Source of the DNA: Diadema setosum
Taxonomy: Eukaryota; Echinodermata; Echinoidea; Diadematoida; Diadematidae
NCBI GenBank assembly: GCA_033980235.1
Contig: CM067077.1
Location: 4,143,972-4,207,971, forward strand
Length of the DNA: 64,000 nucleotides
Direction: 5' to 3'
Shown here in pieces: positions 10,333 to 20,050 of this stretch. A model generated the notes under the pieces. That model had not been told where the DNA came from. It was given only the letters and a program-made list of their open reading frames with translations, and made no database searches. The translations under genes were made by a program, and so were the position numbers. Positions within the stretch are counted from its first letter, which is position 1. Each line of letters begins with the position of its first letter.

Positions 10333-12811
10333 TGAGTGTGAGGCTAGGAAATGAACGGCGTTGTAGACACACATTTTGATGTATTTTTTTTGTAATACTA
10401 GTACATTGTATGTCTATTCAGATGCCTTGTTTTCTCTATACACCTCATTCTCCTTCTCTCTCCGCCTCTCTCGCTCTTTTTGTAAATATGTACCATTTAT
10501 ATGTTATGTGCCATGTGTGTTGAATTAGTGACCAGGAGTGCATGTTGCACTCCCACAGACATAGTACATCCTAGCACCCATCGAGGGGATGAAGAAGCAA
10601 GGTCAGTTTGACCAAAATCATAGGTGGTCTCGGTAACTCCACTCCCCGACTTTCTCTATAACATAAACAATGTGGTAAGGCTTTGCTCGAGACATTATGA
10701 CAAACAATGGACCACTTCTTCCCCATCGAAGAGGTAGGATTCATTCCACATTCTGCACTCACAAGAGGAGGAGGTGTCTCAGCCTGCATAGAGCTGGTTA
10801 ACATACTATTTTGTGGAATCATGCTGCTGGTCGCCGACTAATCGTAAGTTTAACCATGTTATACATAATGTTGGTGTATACACATTAATCAGCCCCATCA
10901 TGTTGTATTTTCGATTTACACAAGGGTTGGGATAGCCCAAACTTTTAGGTCACTCTTTGTTTAAATACATAATGTTTGGATGTGAAAAGCAACTTCAGTT
11001 CATCTGAAAGTGCTGGTCTGTTAGGCATGTTGTGAACCAAGGCTGGTTCTTATTCTTATATGTATTAAACATTCGCACATGTGTGCTGTTGCATCATTCA
11101 TTTTGCTGTTGATATTAGTGAGATGATCTTGGGTATAGTAAACTTTGTTTCCTTTGTTCATTCATATTGTTTACGGACAAGTCTTGTACATGGCTCATAT
11201 TATGTGTTTGGTACCAAAGATATGCTTAGGATCTAGATTTTAGACTAGTATGAAGAAAAACTGGGATACTAAGATGTAATGTGCACTCGGTGTGGTCAGT
11301 CGCCACGTGTGGCTGAAGGGTTAACGTAAACAATGAGCCTGTGTGTAGGCAGGCTGCATCAGTGACGGTCAGTTGCTTTGGACAAAAAGGGGGGATCCTC
11401 ATCACTAGTTGTCTGTTAACTCCCTTAACCTTGTTCACATTAATTTGGGCTTTTTTATGTTGCTGTTGCCATGACAACTGGAGCCCATAATTCATTGGGG
11501 GGATTCTGTACATATGTGTTTATAAACCTGTTACACTCGTTTGGTTTACCATAATCATTATACAATTTGATTTGTTCTCTCTATAGCCGAATTTCTACTC
11601 TTATCGAGTAATCTGAGCTCAAAGGCGAGGTACTGCTGGGTACTGTCCAAATAAGGAGGTAAATCTTGCCTGTAATTAGTCCACATCATTTCTTATCCTT
11701 TTTATATGTCTAATTTCATGTAAATTTCAAATAGCATATGCATGGTATAAGTCATTGTGATCTCTAGGAATAATTAAATACATGCCTTTCATTGTGTATC
11801 TCGAAAGTACAAAAGTCGTGTACACGAATTGGTCGGACCTTTAAGTTTATTGAGAAATGATTAGAAGAATATATATAGTTGATGTGATACATGTGGTTTT
11901 GAGGAGTGAATGTTTAAGAAGGAACAATGTTGAAGGAAGGATAGAATTTTCTTATAAACTGCTTTAATGTCAAGGGCGAGCGTATTATTAAGGCTCTTGG
12001 TATTTATCATTATAATCCCGGTTTCATTTCTTTGGTTATTGTTAACAGGGATAGCAACAAAAGGAATTATGTCATCATCCCAGGAGTAATCAAACACAAT
12101 ATGTAGGAGTAGTTCGTGAAATAAGAGTGTCATGAACATTTAATCAACCTTTTGGAACGAAGTGGAATGTTAAGCAATGTTAAGCAAACAATGCCATATG
12201 TAGATTCAACTCATATTATTGCACTTTTCGACATTTCATGGAGTAAAGTAATATTTTATGAGAAGATTGTTTGTCTATGGTTAGATTGTAAGAAAGTGCG
12301 CGTACGATTTGTAGTTGCATTAGAGTACACTAATTTGTAGTTGGTATGAGCCCTTTGTACATAGTGTATATTGATTCATGTTTTCTTCTGTTCATTGCCC
12401 ACAGCACATGTACACCTAACGGCGTGCACCGGACGGTGCTGTGTTGGTTTAGTTAGTTATTTTGGTCCTTTTTCCCTTTTTTTTGTTGGTACATCAGGGG
12501 TTGTTCTTAGTCTTGAAGCAACTCATTTTGTTTAGTATTCTATGATATCAATGATAAGACAGAGATTCTTCACAATCGACTCCCACATTCATGATAACTT
12601 CCCTAATAAATCTGCATTACACTTTATAATTTGAACTGGCTTGCTCCTATGTGTCTTCTCTTTCCACCTGATCTTCGAGTGTTGAACCTAGGCCTCTTTA
12701 GTCCCGAATTCAGTCTTACTGCTTCACCCATTTTGGTTTTCATTTTCATTGTCATCATTTATTTTGTTTTCATTATTTACAAATACCTGTGTACACATTC
12801 CACGGGTCACA
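10333..12811 (+). repeat. LTR of copy A (2,479 bp, TG...CA)
   Basis: The LTR begins TGAGTGTGAG directly after a purine tract with six G residues and ends ...GGGTCACA. The same end is found in copy C, after which A and C diverge. No repeated copy upstream of pol is present, so the left limit rests on the purine tract plus TG dinucleotide. At about 2.48 kb the LTR is long for this group. It contains only short frames. A 36-bp segment at 11984-12021 is repeated in opposite orientation immediately after the primer-binding site at 12831-12866. Confidence 0.75.
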
Positions 12812-12817
12812 TAATTT

Positions 12818-12835
12818 TGGTGCCGAAACCCGGGA
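12818..12835 (+). promoter_or_regulatory. Primer-binding site complementary to tRNA-Phe 3' end
   Basis: TGGTGCCGAAACCCGGGA begins six bases after the CA end of the copy A LTR. Its complement, TCCCGGGTTTCGGCACCA, is the 3' end of eukaryotic tRNA-Phe(GAA) including CCA, whose acceptor stem starts GCCGAAA. A primer-binding site marks the start of an element's internal region, so here an LTR that follows integrase is also used as if it were a 5' LTR. Only this junction has the site. Copy C's LTR is followed by host DNA. Confidence 0.85.
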
Positions 12836-12866
12836 TTATAATGATAAATACCAAGAGCCTTAATAA
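12831..12866 (+). repeat. 36-bp template-switch fragment at the A/B junction
   Basis: After the primer-binding site the sequence runs into a stretch found inverted inside the LTR (11984-12021) and in plus orientation in copy B (13564-13599). It then joins inverted LTR sequence at a shared TAA. The entry point shares GAAACC and GGGATTA between the primer-binding site and the LTR antisense strand. Confidence 0.75.
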
Positions 12867-15252
12867 GACTGAATTCGGGACTAAAGAGGCCTAGGTTCAA
12901 CACTCGAAGATCAGGTGGAAAGAGAAGACACATAGGAGCAAGCCAGTTCAAATTATAAAGTGTAATGCAGATTTATTAGGGAAGTTATCATGAATGTGAG
13001 ATTCGATTGTGAAGAATCTCTGTCTTATCATTGATATCATAGAATACTACACAAAATGAGTTGCTTCAAGACTAAGAACAACCCCTGATGTACCAACAAA
13101 AAAAAGGGAAAAAGGACCAAAATAACTAACTAAACCAACACAGCACCGTCCGGTGCACGCCGTTAGGTGTACATGTGCTGTGAGCAATGAACAAAAAAAA
13201 AAACATGAATCAATATACACTATGTACAAAGGGCTCATACCAACTACAAATTAGTGTACTCTAATGCAACTACAAATCGTACGCGCACTTTCTTACAATC
13301 TAACCATAGACAAACAATCTTCTAATAAAATATTACTTTACTCCATGAAATGTCGAAAAGTGCAATAATATGAGTTGAATCTACATATGGCATTGTTTGC
13401 TTAACATTGCTTAACATTCCACTTCGTTCCAAAAGGTTGATTAAATGTTCATGACACTCTTATTTCACGAACTACTCCTACATATTGTGTTTGATTACTC
13501 CTGGGATGATGACATAATTCCTTTTGTTGCTATCCCTGTTAACAATAACCAAAGAAATGAAACCGGGATTATAATGATAAATACCAAGAGCCTTAATAAT
13601 ACGCTCGCCCTTGACATTAAAGCAGTTTATAAGAAAATTCTATCCTTCCTTCAACATTGTTCCTTCTTAAACATTCACTCCTCAAAACCACATGTATCAC
13701 ATCAACTATATATATTCTTCTAATCATTTCTCAATAAACTTAAAGGTCCGACCAAATCGTGTACACGACTTTTGTACTTTCGAGATACACAATGAAAGGC
13801 ATGTATTTAATTATTCCTAGAGATCACAATGACTTATACCATGCATATGCTATTTGAAATTTACATGAAATTAGACATATAAAAAGGATAAGAAATGATG
13901 TGGACTAATTACAGGCAAGATTTACCTCCTTATTCGGACAGTACCCAGCAGTACCTCGCCTTTGGGCTCAGACTACTCGATAAGAGTAAGAATTCAGCTA
14001 TAGAGAGAACAAATCAAATTGTATAATATGGTAAACCAAATGAGTGTAACAGGTATACATACATACAAAATCCCCAAATAAACTATGAGCTCCAGTTGTC
14101 ATGGCAACAGCAACATAAAAAGAGGCCCAAACAAATGTGAACAAGGTTAGGGGAGTTAACAGACAACTGGTATAGTGATGGGGATCCCCCTTTTGTCCAA
14201 AAACAACTGACCGTCACTGATGCAGCCTGCCCACACACAGGCTCATTGTTTACTTTAACCCTTCAGCTACCATTGGCGACTGACCACACCAAGTGCACTG
14301 TACATCTCAACATCCCAGTTGTCTTCATACTAGTCTACAAGCTAGACCCTAATGTATATCTTAAATACAAAACACATAATATGAGCCATGTACAGGACTT
14401 GTCCGTAAACTATATGAACAAACAAAGGAAACAAACAAAGTTTACTATACCCAAGATCATCTCACTAATATCAACAGCAAAATGAATGATGCAACAGCAC
14501 ACATGTGCGAATGTTTAATACATATAAGAATAAGAACCAGCCTTGGTTCACAACATGCCTAACAGACCAGCACTTTCAGATGAACTGAAGTTGCTTTTCA
14601 CATCCAAACATTATGTATTTAAACAAAGAGTGACCTAAAAGTTTGGGCTATCCCAACCCTTGTGTAAATCGAAAATACAACATGATGGGGCTGATTAATG
14701 TGTATACACCAACATTATGTATAACATGGTTAAACTTACGATTAGTCGGCGACCAGCAGCATGATTCCACAAAATAGTATGTTAACCAGCTCTATGCAGG
14801 CTGAGACACCTCCTCCTCTTGTGAGTGCAGAATGTGGAATGAATCCTACCTCTTCGATGGGGAAGAAGTGGTCCATTGTTTGTCATAATGTCTCGAGCAA
14901 AGCCTTACCACATTGTTTATGTTATAGAGAAAGTCGGGGAGTGGAGTTACCGAGACCACCTATGATTTTGGTCAAACTGACCTTGCTTCTTCATCCCCTC
15001 GATGGGTGCTAGGATGTACTATGTCTGTGGGAGTGCAACATGCACTCCTGGTCACTAATTCAACACACATGGCACATAACATATAAATGGTACATATTTA
15101 CAAAAAGAGCGAGAGAGGCGGAGAGAGAAGGAGAATGAGGTGTATAGAGAAAACAAGGCATCTGAATAGACATACAATGTACTAGTATTACAAAAAAAAA
15201 TACATCAAAAATGTGTGGCTACAACGCCGTTCATTTCCTAGCCTCACACTCA
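12864..15252 (-). repeat. Inverted, end-truncated LTR of copy B
   Basis: This is the reverse complement of the copy C LTR. The TG start lies at 15252 beside the inverted purine tract (15253-15258). The LTR lacks its last 93 bp, because identity to copy C stops at 12864 (copy C position 22436). Compared with A and C it carries scattered substitutions and small indels, most densely around 13.19 kb and 13.9-14.4 kb. Confidence 0.8.
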
Positions 15253-15261
15253 CCCCCCGCT
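15253..15261 (-). promoter_or_regulatory. Polypurine tract of inverted copy B
   Basis: Read on the plus strand it is CCCCCCGCT. It lies between the inverted LTR start at 15252 and the end of the inverted pol frame at 15326. Confidence 0.6.
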
Positions 15262-15325
15262 AAACCTGTTGCCGCCCTCGGCAATGGGATTGGTATACCG
15301 TCAAGGGATTAGTGCTAACCTGGAA

Positions 15326-17183
15326 CTAAGAGGATTGAGCAGGGACATCGGTACCTCCGCTGCACACAGAGCTAGATTCGTCATCGGCATCCATATGTGG
15401 ATCATTCGGTTCCGCGATGTCTTCGCTCTCGCTTGACGGGAAAGTGCATAACGTTAGTAGATCTTGATGTAGGGTGCGCTCCCTCCCCGAAGTGCATTCC
15501 TTTACAACATACACTGGCGAACCCTCAATCTTGCGTACCACTGTGTATGGATCTGTCTCCCACCGGTCAGCTATCTTCTGCCTGCCACGGAGGCCCTTGT
15601 TGGCTACAAGCACTCGATCACCGACAGTAAATTTTGCCAGGCGGGTCTTCTTGTCATGCTGAGATTTCTGTTTCTTTCGTGCTTCCTCAGCATTGGCCTC
15701 AGCTTGCTTGTGGGCCTCTTCTAGCGAGTGGCGCAACCGTACCACGTAGTCTGCCTCATCACCACTTCGGTCATCCTCCTCCCTTGGATGGGCGATGTCA
15801 AGTGGGATACGGGGTTCTCTCATAAACATCAAGTAGAATGGGGAGAACCCGGTGGATGAATGTTTGGTGCAGTTGTACGCATGTGTTAACGTCTCTACAT
15901 GCTCTTTCCAATCCAGCTTCTGTGAAGGTTGAAGGGTCCCAAGCATATTCAACAGTGTGCTGTTGAACCTCTCCGTCATGCCATTCCCTTGGGGATGGTA
16001 GGGCGTTGTTCTGCTCTTCTCCATACCCAAGAGAGTGCACAATTCTTGGATAATTGCTGCTTGGAAACATTTTCCCTGGTCGGAGTGTATCCTCTCCGGG
16101 ATACCATAGTGAAGGATATACTTCTTCCACAGAGTGCGAGCTACTGTTACCGCTGTCTGGTCCCGCGTGGGGAAAGCCTGGGCATGACGGGTGAAGTGGT
16201 CAGTCACCACTAGAATGTTCTCAATTCCTCCGGCTGAAGTCTCCAAACTCAAAAAGTCCATGCAGACCAGCTCCAATGGACGGGATGTGCGAATATTGGT
16301 TAGTGGAGTCTTGCCTTGGGGGTCGGCCGACTTTCTTAATGTGCACCTTTTGCACCGGTGGATGTGCCGTTTGACATCTGATGCCATCCCTACCCAGTAG
16401 TATCGACGCCTTGCCAGATCAAGGGTACGCTCATACCCCAAATGGCCCATCCTGTCATGAGTACCATCAAGGACATTCTTCCGGAAGTTCCGTGGGACAA
16501 CTGGCACCTGACCTGCATTGTCTCTGCCTAGGTTGTAGTACAACACACCCTTTACTAAAGACAGACGGTCCCACCTCCTCAGGATCTTGCGCACAAGATT
16601 AGCTTCCTTGCTGGCCTGTCGTCTGGTCGGCTTATGTCCCTTCTCTTTCAGCTCTATGACCCTCATGATTGCCTTGTCCCTCGATTGGGCTTGGGCCAGG
16701 TCATTGGAGGAGAGGGGGGTTGACCCGAGTGCAAGATCAGATCGGTTATTGTCGTGAGTCTGGCCATCCTCCGTCTGGGTCCTGACATCATTCGGTGTAG
16801 CTGAAGTCTGAAGGCTGCTCACATTTGCCCTGGATTCCTCTCCTGCTGCTCGATCAAAGATTCTATGTACTTCCTCAACTGGTATCCTGGATAGGCCATC
16901 AGCGTTGTCGTTTGCCTTTCCAGGTCTGTAGGTTATCTCAAGGTTACACTGGGAGAGGTCATTAACCCAACGCTGACCATGGGCATCCAGTTTAGCTGTC
17001 TTCAGGACATAAGTCAGTGGGTTGTTGTCAGTAACTGCCACTACCCGCTGTCCGTACACATAATCTCTGAACTTTACGGTCACTGCCCAGTGTAACGCCT
17101 TAAACTCCAGCTTATGGGCAGGGTATTTCCGTTCTCCCTGTTGTAGGCTCCTGCTAGCAAAAGCCACCACCCTCTCCTGGCCA
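15326..17183 (-). CDS. pol: Copy B: inverted, 5'-truncated pol (partial RNase H plus complete integrase)
   Basis: This minus-strand frame is colinear with residues from about 275 to 892 of copy C. The usual start prediction at 17170 is a GTG codon inside RNase H (VVAFASRS), not a true initiation site. The first RNase H aspartate is missing. The E (KLEFKALHW), VTDNN and NADG motifs and all integrase catalytic residues are present. It differs from A and C by several substitutions clustered in the linker before the integrase, for example DNNRSDLALG for DNSRPNLASG, ELKEKG for GLIEKG, and KSADPQG for KSSDPQG. The catalytic core and C-terminus read the same as the other copies. At 17183/17184 the homology ends abruptly at the junction with copy C. 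Confidence 0.9.
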
Positions 17184-17184
17184 C

Positions 17185-19977
17185 AAAGAAGTACGGGACC
17201 ACCTCAAGGAGCTCCAAGAGGCAGGGGTCATCAGGCCGAGCAAAAGTCCCTTCGCGTCCCCCATTGTCATAGTCCGGAAGAAGGACGGGCAAATCAGGAT
17301 GTGTGTGGACTACCGCAAGTTGAATTCAAAAACAACGCGGGACGCCTACCCAATCCCACGCATTGAAGAGTCCCTAGATGCGCTTGGTGGAGCAAAATAC
17401 TTTTCTAGCCTGGATCTCATGTCAGGGTATTTGCAGGTGGAGATGACAGAGGCTGACCAGGCTAAAACAGCATTCACTACTCCACTGGGCCTATTTGAAT
17501 ACACCCGGATGCCCTTTGGGCTCATGAACGCCCCAGCAACATTCCAGCGTCTCATGAACACAGTGCTCGGAGACTTGAACCTGTCAGAGGTACTCATTTA
17601 CCTCGATGACATAATTGTCTTCAGTGACACCATCGAGGAGCACATAATCCGTTTGGAACGTGTATTCAGTCGCCTCCGTCAGCACGGCTTGAAACTCAAG
17701 CCAAGCAAATGCCATCTGCTTGTGGAGGAGGTTCGTTATCTAGGCCATATTGTCTCCAAAGAGGGAATCGCAACGGATCCAGAGAAGATTGTCGCGGTGG
17801 AAGCATGGCCAGTACCCAAGACAGTGAAGGAGGTTCGGAGCTTCTTGGGGTTTGCCGGCTATTATCGTCGGTTCATCCCAAAGTATGCAGCCGTAGCCAG
17901 ACCCTTGTTTCGGCTACTTGGTGGGAAACGTACTACAGGGAAACATGTACCAGCAGGCCCATTCCAGTGGACAGGCGATTGCCAGAAGGCCTTTGAAAAT
18001 CTAAAAGGTGCCCTCACTTCTGCCCCAGTACTTGCCTACCCCGACTTCTCCAAGCCGTTCATCCTTCAAACAGACGCATCTCTGGATGGCCTGGGGGCTG
18101 TCCTAGCCCAGGAGCAAGATGGCCAGGAGAGGGTGGTGGCTTTTGCTAGCAGGAGCCTACAACAGGGAGAACGGAAATACCCTGCCCATAAGCTGGAGTT
18201 TAAGGCGTTACACTGGGCAGTGACCGTAAAGTTCAGAGATTATGTGTACGGACAGCGGGTAGTGGCAGTTACTGACAACAACCCACTGACTTATGTCCTG
18301 AAGACAGCTAAACTGGATGCCCATGGTCAGCGTTGGGTTAATGACCTCTCCCAGTGTAACCTTGAGATAACCTACAGACCTGGAAAGGCAAACGACAACG
18401 CTGATGGCCTATCCAGGATACCAGTCGAGGAAGTACATAGAATCTTTGATCGAGCAGCAGGAGAGGAATCCAGGGCAAATGTGAGCAGCCTTCAGACTTC
18501 AGCTACACCGAATGATGTCAGGACCCAGACGGAGGATGGCCAGATTCACGACAATAGCCGACCTAATCTTGCATCCGGGTCAACCCCCCTTTCATCCAAT
18601 GACCTGGCCCAAGCCCAATCGAGGGACAAGGCAATCATGAGGGTTATAGGGCTTATAGAGAAGGGACATAAGCCGACCAGACGACAGGCCAGCAAGGAAG
18701 CTAATCTTGTGCGCAAGATCCTAAGGAGGTGGGATCGTCTTTCTTTAGTACAGGGTGTATTGTACTACAGCCTAGGCAGAGACAATGCAGGTCAGGTCCC
18801 GGTTGTCCCACGGAACTTCCGAAAGAATGTCCTTGAGGGCACTCACGACAGGATGGGCCATTTGGGGTATGAGCGTACCCTTGATCTGGCAAGGCGTCGA
18901 TACTACTGGGTAGGGATGGCATCAGATGTCAAACGGCACATCCACCGGTGCAAAAGGTGCACATTAAGAAAGTCGTCTGACCCCCAAGGCAAGACTCCAC
19001 TAACTAATATTCGCACATCCCGTCCATTGGAGCTGGTCTGCATGGACTTTTTGAGTTTGGAGACTTCAGCCGGAGGAATTGAGAACATTCTAGTGGTGAC
19101 TGACCACTTCACCCGTCATGCCCAGGCTTTCCCCACGCGGGACCAGACGGCGGTAACAGTAGCTCGCACTCTGTGGAAGAAGTATATCCTTCACTATGGT
19201 ATCCCGGAGAGGATACACTCCGACCAGGGAAAATGTTTCCAAGCAGCAATTATCCAAGAATTGTGCACTCTCTTGGGTATGGAGAAGAGCAGAACAACGC
19301 CCTACCATCCCCAAGGGAATGGCATGACGGAGAGGTTCAACAGCACACTGTTGAATATGCTTGGGACCCTTCAACCTTCACAGAAGCTGGATTGGAAAGA
19401 GCATGTAGAGACGTTAACACATGCGTACAACTGCACCAAACATTCATCCACCGGGTTCTCCCCATTCTACTTGATGTTTATGAGAGAACCCCGTATCCCA
19501 CTTGACATCGCCCATCCAAGGGAGGAGGATGACCGAAGTGGTGATGAGGCAGACTACGTGGTACGGTTGCGCCACTCGCTAGAAGAGGCCCACAAGCAAG
19601 CTGAGGCCAATGCTGAGGAAGCACGAAAGAAACAGAAATCTCAGCATGACAAGAAGACCCGCCTGGCAAAATTTACTGTCGGTGATCGAGTGCTTGTAGC
19701 CAACAAGGGCCTCCGTGGCAGGCAGAAGATAGCTGACCGGTGGGAGACAGATCCATACACAGTGGTACGCAAGATTGAGGGTTCGCCAGTGTATGTTGTA
19801 AAGGAATGCACTTCGGGGAGGGAGCGCACCCTACATCAAGATCTACTAACGTTATGCACTTTCCCGTCAAGCGAGAGCGAAGACATCGCGGAACCGAATG
19901 ATCCACATATGGATGCCGATGACGAATCTAGCTCTGTGTGCAGCGGAGGTACCGATGTCCCTGCTCAATCCTCTTAG
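17185..19977 (+). CDS. pol: Copy C: pol fragment with reverse transcriptase, RNase H and integrase
   Basis: The frame is open from the junction at 17185. It starts KEVRDHLKELQEAGVIRPSK, typical of the region just before Ty3/Gypsy RT, so the first ATG at 17299 is internal. Counting from that ATG (892 residues): RT has the catalytic SSLDL at about residue 39 and YLDD at 101-104; RNase H has D259, E300, D326 and D369; the integrase zinc site is H516, H521, C551, C554; the catalytic triad is D583, D642, E678 with 35 residues between the last two. A lysine- and arginine-rich C-terminal domain with KFTVGDRVLV and an acidic tail follow. The order RT-RNase H-integrase identifies Ty3/Gypsy (Metaviridae). 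Gag and protease are missing, so the copy is non-autonomous. I cannot assign a clade without a tree. Confidence 0.95.
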   Translation, partial: KEVRDHLKELQEAGVIRPSKSPFASPIVIVRKKDGQIRMCVDYRKLNSKTTRDAYPIPRIEESLDALGGAKYFSSLDLMSGYLQVEMTEADQAKTAFTTPLGLFEYTRMPFGLMNAPATFQRLMNTVLGDLNLSEVLIYLDDIIVFSDTIEEHIIRLERVFSRLRQHGLKLKPSKCHLLVEEVRYLGHIVSKEGIATDPEKIVAVEAWPVPKTVKEVRSFLGFAGYYRRFIPKYAAVARPLFRLLGGKRTTGKHVPAGPFQWTGDCQKAFENLKGALTSAPVLAYPDFSKPFILQTDASLDGLGAVLAQEQDGQERVVAFASRSLQQGERKYPAHKLEFKALHWAVTVKFRDYVYGQRVVAVTDNNPLTYVLKTAKLDAHGQRWVNDLSQCNLEITYRPGKANDNADGLSRIPVEEVHRIFDRAAGEESRANVSSLQTSATPNDVRTQTEDGQIHDNSRPNLASGSTPLSSNDLAQAQSRDKAIMRVIGLIEKGHKPTRRQASKEANLVRKILRRWDRLSLVQGVLYYSLGRDNAGQVPVVPRNFRKNVLEGTHDRMGHLGYERTLDLARRRYYWVGMASDVKRHIHRCKRCTLRKSSDPQGKTPLTNIRTSRPLELVCMDFLSLETSAGGIENILVVTDHFTRHAQAFPTRDQTAVTVARTLWKKYILHYGIPERIHSDQGKCFQAAIIQELCTLLGMEKSRTTPYHPQGNGMTERFNSTLLNMLGTLQPSQKLDWKEHVETLTHAYNCTKHSSTGFSPFYLMFMREPRIPLDIAHPREEDDRSGDEADYVVRLRHSLEEAHKQAEANAEEARKKQKSQHDKKTRLAKFTVGDRVLVANKGLRGRQKIADRWETDPYTVVRKIEGSPVYVVKECTSGRERTLHQDLLTLCTFPSSESEDIAEPNDPHMDADDESSSVCSGGTDVPAQSS

Positions 19978-20041
19978 TTCCAGGTTAGCACTAATCCCTT
20001 GACGGTATACCAATCCCATTGCCGAGGGCGGCAACAGGTTT

Positions 20042-20050
20042 AGCGGGGGG
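20042..20050 (+). promoter_or_regulatory. Polypurine tract of copy C
   Basis: The same nine bases as in copy A lie between the pol stop and the LTR TG, supporting the LTR left limit. Confidence 0.65.

Noticed and set aside
10571..10822. 83-residue minus-strand frame in the LTR, repeated at 14761 and 20289
   Set aside because: It is identical only because the LTRs are copies. No domain, and it lies in non-coding LTR on the strand opposite to pol.
11861..12139. 92-residue frame repeated at 13445 and 21579
   Set aside because: Same reason: LTR copy. The translation is low in recognisable motifs.
8494..17183. Palindrome as a simple fold-back sequencing artefact
   Set aside because: B carries its own substitutions relative to A and C, which a fold-back of one molecule would not. 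Assembly misjoining is still possible.
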